Part shown: piece by piece, positions 1-7,344 of the stretch | Layout: each line of letters opens with the position of its first letter | Numbering within the stretch: the stretch's first letter is position 1 | The notes under the pieces: generated by a model | What the model was told of the DNA's origin: nothing | Databases searched by the model: none | The model's input: only the letters and a program-made list of their open reading frames with translations | From: Desulfobacteraceae bacterium | Lineage (GTDB): Bacteria; Desulfobacterota; Desulfobacteria; Desulfobacterales; Desulfosalsimonadaceae | Reading direction: 5' to 3' | Length of the DNA: 8,201 nt | Assembly: GCA_027353395.1 (NCBI GenBank) | Contig: DAIEHU010000106.1 | Location: 1 to 8,201 of the forward strand | Program-made: the position numbers and the translations under genes

Positions 1-1534
1 CGTGCGGTTGGCTGGCATGATGCGGCGTCCTCCTATCCGTGTCTTCATGAAGCCTGACCTGGGGCATGGATCGCCCGATGCGGTTTCTGAACAGGTCAAG
101 GCGATTGATTTGATTGGTGCCCTCGTAAATTTGCAGCAGCTTTGCGTCCCGCAGCCGTTTTTCCGCGCCGCTTGCGTGCCGCAGGCCGGTCTTGCCCATG
201 ATCTCCATGGCCATCTGGCAGTTTTTAACCGCCGCGTCCGAGCCGCAGAATTTGGCAAGCGCCGCCAGTCCTGCGGTGCGCTGGATATGGGCGGGATTGT
301 AAGATTCCAAGAGAATTTTCCGAATGATCCGTACCAGCCATTCGCACTTGAGCAGAACCCGCAAGCCCCATCGGAGAGACGGGCCGGGCAGGTATTTCAC
401 GGCGTAATAGACGGGCTTTGCCTGAAGGGGTTTGTAAACCCCATACAGGCCGTTGGCGTAATTGGTTTCCATATGGAGCAATCGTGCGATAACGACGTTT
501 TGATAGAGGTCCGCCAGACGGCACTGCATCCATTCAATGTTGATGAGATAATCGCCATGCTTTTGGGATGTGGCGGCAAAATTCAGGGCGTCTTCATAAG
601 CGCCCCTGGCCGCGCCCGCGCTTAATGCGCAAACGCCGGCCCGGGAGATAGAACACAGGTCGTCAAACAGGCGCTGGTAAATCTGCCGGTGGGTTCTGGA
701 GAGTCTCCGGGTGTGGTCCGGGGACATGGCCACCTGATCATCGGGGATGAAACAGTCGTTGAATACCAGTTCGCTGGCCGGGCAGGCGAGTTGCCCCATT
801 TTGGATTCCTTGCCCGCGATCCGGAAGCCTTCCGCGCCGGTTTTCACCGCCAGAAACACCCCGGTTTCGGAAGGCCGTTTCAAATCCTCGAAGGCCACCG
901 TCATGTGCCAGGTGGAAAAATGACCGTTGGAGATAAATATTTTCGCGCCATTGATCCGGTAGCCGCCGCCTTCCTTCCGGGCGTGGCAAGCCACCATGCC
1001 TTTGTCCAGGAGGTCCGGTTCGGGTGTGTCGGAGCCGGAGGTGGGTTCCGTCATGGCGAGGCTCACCAGGCAGGCTTTCCCGGTTTTTTCACCCGCCACA
1101 ATCTCATCACAGACCCGCGCAATCAAAGGCAGGTTCCATGTGACGATGAGTGTCCCCAGACCCAGGTAATGAGCGCCGATGATATTGGCGAGTCCCAGGC
1201 ATTCCGTGGCGATTTCCTCAATAAAAAAAGACAGAGCGGGGAAGCACACCCCCTGACCGCCAAACAGTTTGGGGATGCACAGAGTGAAAAAACCCCGCCG
1301 GCTGGCCTCTTCCACCCATTCCCAGGGAAGATGATCATGGTCTTCCTGGAGCCGCCGATCCATTTCAAGCGCCCGGGGCCGGACAAATTCCTCCTTGAAC
1401 CGGGCGGCCATGTCCACCATTTTCCGTATTTCCTTCAGCATGCCCTTGGGCTGTTTGGATATGGCCTGAAGGCTTAAGGTCGTGTCGTCAAACCAGGTAT
1501 CCGTTGCCGCCCCCTTGGTGTTTTGAAAATGCAT
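1..1534 (-). CDS. Acyl-CoA dehydrogenase family protein, long form, 3' end cut by window edge
   Basis: FAD-dependent acyl-CoA dehydrogenase, which oxidises an acyl-CoA to its 2,3-enoyl-CoA and passes electrons to ETF. The minus frame from ATG 1534 stays open for 511 codons to the left edge with no stop, so the C-terminus is missing. The start is preceded by AAAGGA nine bases upstream. Visible motifs are the FAD/substrate loop MTEPTSGSD (161-169), the beta-strand KIFISNGH (198-205), and the C-terminal RDAKLLQIYEGTNQINR (462-478), where E471 matches the catalytic glutamate of the medium-chain enzyme. Ordinary members have about 380 residues. Here the IYEGT motif is near 470, owing to an N-terminal extension of roughly 30 residues and extra sequence at about 350-415, rich in hydrophobic and basic residues (LRWGLRVLLKCEWLVRIIRK). 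The substrate cannot be read from sequence. A sigma-54 promoter lies upstream, so expression is probably inducible. The family is certain; chain length or ring specificity is unknown. Confidence 0.9.
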   Translation of the reverse strand, partial: MHFQNTKGAATDTWFDDTTLSLQAISKQPKGMLKEIRKMVDMAARFKEEFVRPRALEMDRRLQEDHDHLPWEWVEEASRRGFFTLCIPKLFGGQGVCFPALSFFIEEIATECLGLANIIGAHYLGLGTLIVTWNLPLIARVCDEIVAGEKTGKACLVSLAMTEPTSGSDTPEPDLLDKGMVACHARKEGGGYRINGAKIFISNGHFSTWHMTVAFEDLKRPSETGVFLAVKTGAEGFRIAGKESKMGQLACPASELVFNDCFIPDDQVAMSPDHTRRLSRTHRQIYQRLFDDLCSISRAGVCALSAGAARGAYEDALNFAATSQKHGDYLINIEWMQCRLADLYQNVVIARLLHMETNYANGLYGVYKPLQAKPVYYAVKYLPGPSLRWGLRVLLKCEWLVRIIRKILLESYNPAHIQRTAGLAALAKFCGSDAAVKNCQMAMEIMGKTGLRHASGAEKRLRDAKLLQIYEGTNQINRLDLFRNRIGRSMPQVRLHEDTDRRTPHHASQPH

Positions 1535-1605
1535 GTCGGATGATCCTTTCTTTTTGGTTTACGCATGGTATTGAGATGACCGTTCATATCTGATGATCAT
1601 AGGGT

Positions 1606-1624
1606 AAAGCATGACTCGTGCCAA
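1606..1624 (-). promoter_or_regulatory. Sigma-54 (-24/-12) promoter of the acyl-CoA dehydrogenase gene
   Basis: Read on the minus strand the site is TTGGCACGAGTCATGCTTT. The -24 element TTGGCACG is a perfect consensus match. The -12 element ATGCT keeps the essential GC, and the GG and GC dinucleotides are separated by exactly 10 bases as RpoN requires. The predicted start of transcription is near 1597, giving a leader of about 63 bases before ATG 1534. The gene for a sigma-54 activator lies just upstream, and tandem candidate activator sites sit at a suitable distance, which strengthens the call. Confidence 0.85.
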
Positions 1625-1702
1625 GCCGTGTCGGACGGATTATTTAATAATGATATTAGTTTGTTGTATTATTGAGGCGAGTCTGGAGAAAACAGAACGG
1701 CA

Positions 1703-1733
1703 TTTCAAAATGGAATGACGTTTCAAAATGGAA
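1703..1733. repeat. Tandem 13-bp repeats, probable upstream activator sites for the sigma-54 regulator
   Basis: TTTCAAAATGGAA occurs exactly at 1703-1715 and again at 1721-1733, 18 bases start to start. The first copy sits in a short inverted repeat, CATTT-CA-AAATG (1701-1712). The pair lies about 106-136 bases upstream of the predicted start site near 1597, a normal distance for enhancer-binding protein sites. It begins about 24 bases past the stop codon of the regulator gene. The DNA between it and the promoter (about 1639-1675) is roughly 85% A+T, as expected of DNA that bends or loops. I see no good match to an IHF site there. Binding by the adjacent regulator is inference. Confidence 0.6.
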
Positions 1734-1756
1734 AGAATGCTGGTTTGGGGTATTGA

Positions 1757-3382
1757 TTATTTTTTTTGAAGGTAGCGCCACAGGGTTGTCGTCCCGATAC
1801 CCAAAATTCGGGCCGCTTCCACCTTGTTGCCCTTGGTGTGCGCCAGGATCAGTTTGACGTAACGCTGTTCCATCGCTTTCAGGGAAGGCCGCTCGGCTGT
1901 CAGTGACAAAATCGGATCCCGTGCGCTCTGTGTGATGGATGGCGGCAGATGGGCCGGGGTGATCTTTTCAAAAGGCGCGATGACGGAAGCGTATTCGATG
2001 GTGTTTTCCAGCTCACGGATATTGCCGGGCCAGTGGTAGGCTTCCATGCACCGGACCACTTCAGGCGCAAACCCCGGATGGTTGGGTTTGAGGCGCATCA
2101 AAAAATGGCGGGCCAGGATCAGAATGTCTTCCTTGCGGCGGCGCAGCGGTTCAATGGTAAGAGGGAACACCGCGAGACGATAATACAGGTCTTCCCGGAA
2201 TTCGCCTTTTTCCATGAGAAGCTTCAGATCCCTGTTGGCTGCCGCCATCACCCGCACGCCGATGGGCAGGTGCCGCACCCCGCCCACGGGCCGGATTTCC
2301 TTTTCCTGGAGTACCCGGAGGAGTTTGGCTTGCAGCGCCACTGGCATTTCACTCACTTCATCCAGAAAAAAGGTGCCGTTTCCCGCTTCCAGGAGCAGCC
2401 CTTTTTTGTCGCTGTCAGCACCGGTAAACGCGCCCCTGACATGGCCGAACAACTCGGATTCCAGAAGATTGGCCGGCAGGGCCGCGCAGTTGACGGCCAG
2501 AAACGGGCTTTGCCTGCGCGGTGAATGGTCATGGATGAATCGGGCGATCACTTCCTTACCGGTGCCGCTTTCACCCTGAATCAGCACGGTGGAATCCGTT
2601 TGGGCGATTTTTTGGGCCAGCGCCATGACTTGACCCATGGATTTGGCCCGGTAAACAATGCCCGACGGGGTTTCCTGGGGCCGGGGGGCTTGTTTGAGCC
2701 GCTCGATCTCTGACTCTCGTCTCGCCAGTTCTTTCTGGGATTGCGCGAGTTCCGTTTTCAGGCGGGCGATATCCCCGTCCAGGGTTGGGAGTGTCAGATA
2801 ATCCCGGAAGGTTTGCAGATCCTGATCATCTTCATCCAGGGATCGCCCCTCAAAGGTGCAAACCTTATCCCCGTGCGCCTCACAGGTGGTCTCCCGGACA
2901 AAAATTTCCCGGCCAAACACGCCGGAGGCATAACCGCTCAATAGCCCGGTCAACAGATTGCAAATTGGCTGAGGACTCGGCTCGGGCATTTGGGCGCGAA
3001 AATTGACCGCCTCGAACGAATCATGCCAAATGCCCTTAAACCGGACCCGGTTTTGCGCCTCATGGTATTCCCATTCCAGGATCTCCAAGTCCACAACCCC
3101 GGCCATGCGCATGAGAACCTTGCCGGCGAGAAACCATTCCCGCCGGGAATCAAAATCATACATATCAGCGATCACTGTGGCGGCCGTCAGTCCGTTTTCA
3201 TAGCCCAGGCGCGCCAGCAGCCGGCTCATTCCTTCAAAGCCCAAGCCCTGGTTGAGATCGTCGCCGAATCGCCTCAGGGCGAAAATACCCGTCACCATGA
3301 TCCGGTGGGAACCGAACAGGGGAAACCCTTTTTCAGGATCGATTTTTAACAATTCCTCGATGGCCAAATCATTGGCACGCAT
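1757..3382 (-). CDS. Sigma-54-dependent transcriptional activator with XylR_N and V4R sensor domains
   Basis: A 541-residue one-component activator of the XylR/DmpR type: a ligand-sensing N-terminus controls an ATPase that remodels sigma-54 polymerase. Residues about 15-125 look like the XylR_N domain and about 120-183 like a V4R domain, with cysteines at 167 and 175 (CEAHGDKVC). A charged coiled-coil linker spans about 201-231. The AAA+ domain (about 242-470) has Walker A GESGTGKE (270-277), an intact GAFTGA sigma-54 contact loop (317-322), Walker B FFLDEV (338-343), and arginine-finger region FREDLYYRL (395-403). A Fis-type helix-turn-helix ends the protein (about 517-541). Nothing essential is missing, so it should be active. 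ATG 3382 has AAGG eight bases upstream. The gene starts 35 bases after pckA and ends just before the tandem repeats and promoter of the acyl-CoA dehydrogenase gene, its likely target. Family members sense aromatic compounds; the ligand here is unknown. Confidence 0.92.
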   Translation of the reverse strand: MRANDLAIEELLKIDPEKGFPLFGSHRIMVTGIFALRRFGDDLNQGLGFEGMSRLLARLGYENGLTAATVIADMYDFDSRREWFLAGKVLMRMAGVVDLEILEWEYHEAQNRVRFKGIWHDSFEAVNFRAQMPEPSPQPICNLLTGLLSGYASGVFGREIFVRETTCEAHGDKVCTFEGRSLDEDDQDLQTFRDYLTLPTLDGDIARLKTELAQSQKELARRESEIERLKQAPRPQETPSGIVYRAKSMGQVMALAQKIAQTDSTVLIQGESGTGKEVIARFIHDHSPRRQSPFLAVNCAALPANLLESELFGHVRGAFTGADSDKKGLLLEAGNGTFFLDEVSEMPVALQAKLLRVLQEKEIRPVGGVRHLPIGVRVMAAANRDLKLLMEKGEFREDLYYRLAVFPLTIEPLRRRKEDILILARHFLMRLKPNHPGFAPEVVRCMEAYHWPGNIRELENTIEYASVIAPFEKITPAHLPPSITQSARDPILSLTAERPSLKAMEQRYVKLILAHTKGNKVEAARILGIGTTTLWRYLQKK

Positions 3383-3417
3383 GGGAACAACCTTATCCTA
3401 ATGGGTAAAAACCGCTT

Positions 3418-5046
3418 TCACGATATTCCCTTTGGCCCCGCGCAATACACGGATTCCGATATAAACTTTTTATATTGTTTGAAATTTTCCGCAAAGAGCC
3501 CCGCCAGATGGGTCGCTTTGGCATCATAGGCGGCTTTGTCGGGCCAGGTGTTCCGGGCCATCAGTATTTCGGAGGGAACGCCGGGGCAGAATGCCGGCAC
3601 ACTGAGGCTGAAAAACGGTTCCTGAATAAATTCGACTTGATCGAGCTGGCCGTCCAGGGCCGCATTTAAGAGCGCCCGGGTGTATTTGATGGAAATCCGT
3701 TTTCCCGAGCCATAAGGCCCGCCGGTCCATCCGGTATTGACGAGCCAGCAGGCCGCATTGTGCTGCCTGATTTTTTGGGCCAGGAGTCTTGCGTATTCGG
3801 ATGGGTGCAGGGGCATGAACGGCGCGCCGAAGCAGGTGCTGAACGTGGCCTTGGGTTCGGTGACGCCCGCCTCGGTGCCCGCCACCTTGGCGGTATAGCC
3901 CTGAAGGAAATGGTAGGTGGCCTGCTCCAGGGTGAGCCGGGATATGGGCGGCAGGACACCGAACGCATCGGCGGTCAGAAAGATGATGTTTTTCGGGTGG
4001 GGCCCCACGCCTTCTTTAACGATATTGGCCAAATGGGTCAGAGGATAGGCGGCCCTGGTGTTTTCCGTAATGTTGTCGTCATCCAAATTCACCAGCCGGG
4101 TTTCATCGTCATACACCACGTTTTCCAGAATGGTGCCGAATTTCCGGGTGGTTTCATAAATCTCCGGTTCCGCTTCCTTTGACAGGCGGATTACCTTGGC
4201 GTAGCACCCGCCCTCGAAATTAAAAATTCCGTCATCAGACCAGCCGTGCTCGTCATCTCCAATTAGCGCCCGCCGTGAATCTGCCGACAGCGTGGTTTTC
4301 CCGGTGCCTGAGAGCCCGAACAGCAGGGCCGTGTCGCCTTTTTGGCCTATATTGGCGCTGCAATGCATGGACAGCACGTTTTTCTGGGGCAGGAGGTAAT
4401 TTAAGGCCGTGAATACGGATTTTTTAATTTCCCCGCCATAATAGGTGCCCCCGATGAGCACCAGTTTTTTCGTGAAATTGACCATAATAAATGTGTCTGA
4501 CGAAATTTCGTCCAGGTCCGGGTTGGCCAGAAATTTCGGCATGGCAATGACTGTGAATTCCGGTTTGAAATTAGATAGTTCGCTTATGTCCCGGACTCGG
4601 ATCAGCAGGTTCCTGGCAAACAGCGACTGCCAGGCGTATTCGGTGATGACGCGGATGGGCAGCCGGTAAGCCGGGGCCGCGCCCGCATATACATCCTGAA
4701 TAAATATTTCATGGTCCTGCATATAGGCCTTGAGGCGCTCAAACAGATAATCGAATTTTTTCGGGTCATAGCCGACATTGACCTTGCCCCAGTTGATTTT
4801 GTCTTCCGTGTTTTCATCTCGGACGATGAACTTGTCGTTGGGTGCCCGGCCCGTGCTGATGGGGGACTCGATGGGCCGCACCACCACCAGGGGCCCCAGA
4901 TGGGACATGACGCCCTCGCCTCTTTTGGTTGCCTGTTCATACAATTTGGGGGAACACAGGTTCCAGTGGGCTTTTTTGATGTTGCGGATGCCCAGATACT
5001 CCAGGCCCGGTTCCAATTTTTTTAATTCCTGAAACGATTTCAACAT
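3418..5046 (-). CDS. pckA: Phosphoenolpyruvate carboxykinase (ATP)
   Basis: Cytosolic PEP carboxykinase (EC 4.1.1.49), which converts oxaloacetate and ATP to PEP, CO2 and ADP, the entry step of gluconeogenesis from TCA-cycle intermediates. The 542 residues match the ATP-dependent class (E. coli has 540), not the GTP class. Key features are the substrate-binding GRAPNDKF with R67, YYGGEIKKS (202-210) with K208/K209, the metal ligand H228, P-loop GLSGTGKTTLSAD (244-256), the metal/nucleotide motif IGDDEHGW (262-269) with D265, NFEGGCYAK (276-284), and ENTRAAYP (328-335) with R331. ATG 5046 follows GAGGAG by four bases. It starts 56 bases after the upstream reductase-like gene and ends 35 bases before the regulator gene, all co-directional, so it may be the middle gene of an operon. 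No terminator is visible in either gap. Confidence 0.95.
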   Translation of the reverse strand: MLKSFQELKKLEPGLEYLGIRNIKKAHWNLCSPKLYEQATKRGEGVMSHLGPLVVVRPIESPISTGRAPNDKFIVRDENTEDKINWGKVNVGYDPKKFDYLFERLKAYMQDHEIFIQDVYAGAAPAYRLPIRVITEYAWQSLFARNLLIRVRDISELSNFKPEFTVIAMPKFLANPDLDEISSDTFIMVNFTKKLVLIGGTYYGGEIKKSVFTALNYLLPQKNVLSMHCSANIGQKGDTALLFGLSGTGKTTLSADSRRALIGDDEHGWSDDGIFNFEGGCYAKVIRLSKEAEPEIYETTRKFGTILENVVYDDETRLVNLDDDNITENTRAAYPLTHLANIVKEGVGPHPKNIIFLTADAFGVLPPISRLTLEQATYHFLQGYTAKVAGTEAGVTEPKATFSTCFGAPFMPLHPSEYARLLAQKIRQHNAACWLVNTGWTGGPYGSGKRISIKYTRALLNAALDGQLDQVEFIQEPFFSLSVPAFCPGVPSEILMARNTWPDKAAYDAKATHLAGLFAENFKQYKKFISESVYCAGPKGIS

Positions 5047-5057
5047 AGGTCTCCTCG

Positions 5058-5072
5058 CCCGGATCAGCCGGG
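5058..5072 (-). promoter_or_regulatory. Small hairpin in the pckA leader, next to the ribosome binding site
   Basis: CCCGG and CCGGG (5068-5072 and 5058-5062 read on the minus strand) can form a 5-bp GC-only stem with a 5-base loop. It ends one base before the GAGGAG ribosome binding site of pckA (5051-5056). A T-run precedes it in the direction of transcription rather than following it, so it is not an intrinsic terminator for this strand. It could affect translation of pckA or be a processing point, or mean nothing; the stem is short. Confidence 0.3.
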
Positions 5073-5102
5073 AAAAACATGTGTGAATGGAACAGGCGGC
5101 GG

Positions 5103-7223
5103 TTATTCCGGTGCGCTTTCTTTTTGAACGGATGATACCCGGTTTGCCCGCGCCTCAAGGGCCAGATCCCGGACTCTGACAATATCCTCATCCGTGAACA
5201 CGCCATTGACCCCTGAAATGGCGGCCAGTTTCATGCCATGCTTGAGGCCCATTTTATAAATGGTTTTGACTTTTTCCCATTCAATGTCCCGTCCGATGGT
5301 GAACACCTCAAACCGGCGTTCCAGGGCCAGCACGATGGTTTCCGCAAGACAGGCATAGGCGACTTTGGGCGGCAGGCCGATATCCTTCATTTTCGGTTCG
5401 CCCGGCAACAGGATTTCGCCGGATTCAATAACGAGCACATCCGGCCGTTTGGCCACGTCTTCCGGTGACAGATCAAGCGGCCGGGCCACGTCGGTGATCA
5501 CGCAGCCGGGTTTGACCTTGGTGATGTCAAGAATGGTTTTTCCCATTCCGGATGTGGCGGTGACGATCACATCCATGTCTTCCAGATATTTGTCCGGGTT
5601 CACCACGGTATGGATTTTCACGTTCGGGCTCTCGGCGAGAATCGATTCCTTGAGGGTCATGAGCTTGATGATGTTGCGTCCGCACAGGTACACCTCGTCA
5701 AACGCCATGGCCAGAAGACGGCTGCATACCGAACCAATAGCCCCGGTAGCGCCAAACACCATGGTTTTCCCCTTGATTTTTTTTCCCCCCTCAATTTCGA
5801 TCAACCCCATGCGGCGGACCGCATCCGCAGCAGCCCACAAGGCCCCGGACGCGCTGTAGGAGTTCCCGGTGGTGATGGGAATATCCGCCTTTTTCGCCAC
5901 CGTAACGCCGGCGTCGCCCACGACCTTGGTGAACGCCCCCAGGCCCATGATCTGCGCTCCCAGGCGCTTGGCCATCCGGGCGGCCATGAGGAGCCGTTTG
6001 TAAGTGAATTCCGGGGAATGGGACATCATCTGTTTGGGCGTGCCGCCCACGGTAATCAGCCATCCCTCGGCTTCGGCCCCGGTGGGGGATTTGATGCCCG
6101 TCACCTTGGAATACACCCAGGGCGGGGCATAGGCCACCACCTTTTCCACCGCATCCACGGCCCCCGGTATCTTGATAAACGGTTTGACGGTTTTTTCCAG
6201 CTTGAACTGTTCCTGGGACAGGGGATGGATTACGAAAGCAAACCGGCTGATTTGTTTTGGCTTTCCGGATGTATAGATGAGCCTCGGGCGGATGCCGGTC
6301 TTGGTGCTGCTGAAGAGTTCCAGCATTTCTTCATCCGTGATCCGGTGTTTCTTTTTATCTAAGGCCGCGATCACCAAGGCTTCCAGCACATTGACCCCCA
6401 CCACCTGCTTGAGCAGTTTCGGGGTGGTGTCGATGATCACGTCCGCGCCCTGGTTTTTCAGGAACTGGATCCGGTCGTCGTAGGCGGTGGTGGTGATGAT
6501 GGTCTTGCCCCCCAACTCTTCCGGCGTGCAGTCGCCCACATAATCGTAGAAATTGTGGTAGGGCACCACAATCACATGGGCGTTCTGCATGGCCTTGCGC
6601 ATGATATAGCTGTTCCATTTTTTCAGCGGCAGGGCGGAGGAGACCAGCCGCTTGCCCGGCACCCATTTCAGGATGTCATGCGCGCCCTTGCCGTAGAGAT
6701 CCAATTCTTTGAAGGAATGCAGAAATTTGGAAATGCCGTTGTCCAGCACCGGGTCCGCGAACGTGAGGTTTTCAGTGAATTCGGCCATGGTGGCGGCCAT
6801 GCGGTAGTGGGTCATGCCGGAGAGAAACAGCACGCGGGAGTTGCTAAAATATCCGTTGTATTCAAACTGGAGAGACCGGATGGCCCATTCATGGGCCACG
6901 TTCAGGAGCTGGTCGCCGGTGGTGACCGGAGCCTTTAGCCGGGAGCGCAGTTTGGCGATTTTGACGGAATCATCCCGCACATAATCCACGAGGCTGGACG
7001 CCAGATTCATCAGTTTGCCGTGTTTGTTGGGGGATGGCAGCTTGACGCTCCCCAGGCCGAAGGCGTCGGTTTCGGCGTCAAGCTGAATCAACAGGTCCAC
7101 CGCTTTGTCATAGTCGCCGTTGGTGCCGAATCGCCGGATGGTGAATTTCTGGCCCAGAAATGTGGATTGAAATTCATAATTATTGGCGCTTGATCCCAGA
7201 CTGATACTGATCACCTGCTTCAT
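5103..7223 (-). CDS. Two-domain dehydrogenase: N-terminal quinate-dehydrogenase-like domain fused to acyl-ACP reductase-like domain
   Basis: A 706-residue soluble protein. The C-terminal half (about 345-690) resembles cyanobacterial acyl-ACP reductase (AAR; COG5322 'predicted amino acid dehydrogenase'), which reduces an acyl thioester to an aldehyde with NADPH. It carries PTGAEAEGWLI (380-390), IPITTGNSYSA (448-458), Rossmann motif VFGATGAIGS (489-498), CVITDVARPLD (574-584) and VAYACLAETIVLALE (621-635). C625 aligns with catalytic Cys294 of the Synechococcus enzyme. The N-terminal half (1 to about 340), starting KQVISISLGSS and containing GKTIITTT and VIIDTTP, resembles from memory a stand-alone clostridial family often annotated 'quinate 5-dehydrogenase'; its function is unproven. 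I chose ATG 7223 because AAAGGAGG lies five bases upstream. An in-frame ATG at 7349 would add 42 unlike residues with no such site. pckA follows 56 bases on. Acyl-thioester reduction is likely, the physiological substrate unknown, and an amino-acid or quinate-type dehydrogenase is the alternative. Confidence 0.7.
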   Translation of the reverse strand: MKQVISISLGSSANNYEFQSTFLGQKFTIRRFGTNGDYDKAVDLLIQLDAETDAFGLGSVKLPSPNKHGKLMNLASSLVDYVRDDSVKIAKLRSRLKAPVTTGDQLLNVAHEWAIRSLQFEYNGYFSNSRVLFLSGMTHYRMAATMAEFTENLTFADPVLDNGISKFLHSFKELDLYGKGAHDILKWVPGKRLVSSALPLKKWNSYIMRKAMQNAHVIVVPYHNFYDYVGDCTPEELGGKTIITTTAYDDRIQFLKNQGADVIIDTTPKLLKQVVGVNVLEALVIAALDKKKHRITDEEMLELFSSTKTGIRPRLIYTSGKPKQISRFAFVIHPLSQEQFKLEKTVKPFIKIPGAVDAVEKVVAYAPPWVYSKVTGIKSPTGAEAEGWLITVGGTPKQMMSHSPEFTYKRLLMAARMAKRLGAQIMGLGAFTKVVGDAGVTVAKKADIPITTGNSYSASGALWAAADAVRRMGLIEIEGGKKIKGKTMVFGATGAIGSVCSRLLAMAFDEVYLCGRNIIKLMTLKESILAESPNVKIHTVVNPDKYLEDMDVIVTATSGMGKTILDITKVKPGCVITDVARPLDLSPEDVAKRPDVLVIESGEILLPGEPKMKDIGLPPKVAYACLAETIVLALERRFEVFTIGRDIEWEKVKTIYKMGLKHGMKLAAISGVNGVFTDEDIVRVRDLALEARANRVSSVQKESAPE

Positions 7224-7228
7224 GTTAC

Positions 7229-7236
7229 CCTCCTTT
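7229..7236 (-). promoter_or_regulatory. Strong ribosome binding site that fixes the start of the reductase-like gene
   Basis: AAAGGAGG read on the minus strand, five bases (GTAAC) before ATG 7223. It is nearly the full anti-Shine-Dalgarno complement and decides this start over the in-frame ATG at 7349. Confidence 0.85.
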
Positions 7237-7303
7237 AGGTTCTCTGCGTCGATGCGTGGCGTGGAATTGTCTTGTGCTTGGCGTGAATGATGTATATAAA
7301 CAA

Positions 7304-7331
7304 ACATTATCAAAAATATCGAAACTCTCAA
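7304..7331 (-). promoter_or_regulatory. Candidate sigma-70 promoter for the reductase-like gene
   Basis: On the minus strand, TTGAGA (7331-7326) and TAATGT (7309-7304) are 16 bases apart, each a 4-5 of 6 match to the -35 and -10 boxes. The surrounding DNA is AT-rich. The predicted start would be near 7297, giving a leader of about 75 bases before ATG 7223. It might drive reductase, pckA and regulator genes together. Called by eye, so it is only moderately supported. Confidence 0.4.
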
Positions 7332-7344
7332 GCAATTAATTGCT
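7331..7344. repeat. 14-bp perfect palindrome, possible operator
   Basis: AGCAATTAATTGCT is a perfect inverted repeat with no spacer. It abuts the candidate -35 box of the reductase-like gene, sharing one base with it, and lies about 70 bases upstream of the candidate promoter of the divergent gene. Such placement suits a dimeric repressor or activator site, but no binding protein can be named. Confidence 0.4.

Noticed and set aside
2..1477. Long plus-strand open frames (2-625 and 689-1477)
   Set aside because: They are antisense to the acyl-CoA dehydrogenase, whose frame shows all family motifs; the plus-strand translations are rich in Gly, His, Phe and Arg and have no recognisable domain.
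3372..3390. TTGGCACG on the plus strand, resembling a sigma-54 -24 box
   Set aside because: The position where the -12 GC should be is AA, and the site would drive antisense transcription into pckA.
5058..5078. Hairpin plus A/T run as an intrinsic terminator between the reductase-like gene and pckA
   Set aside because: The T-run comes before the stem on the transcribed (minus) strand; the order would suit only plus-strand transcription, where no gene ends.
1949..6362. Plus-strand open frames such as 1949-2524, 3760-4182 and 5610-6362
   Set aside because: Each lies opposite a well-supported minus-strand gene and has the composition of a reversed-strand shadow.
7279..7296. TTGGCGTG...ATGTA on the plus strand as a sigma-54 promoter for the radical SAM gene
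   Set aside because: The -12 GC is replaced by GT, the -24 box has a mismatch, and it lies almost 280 bases from the start codon.
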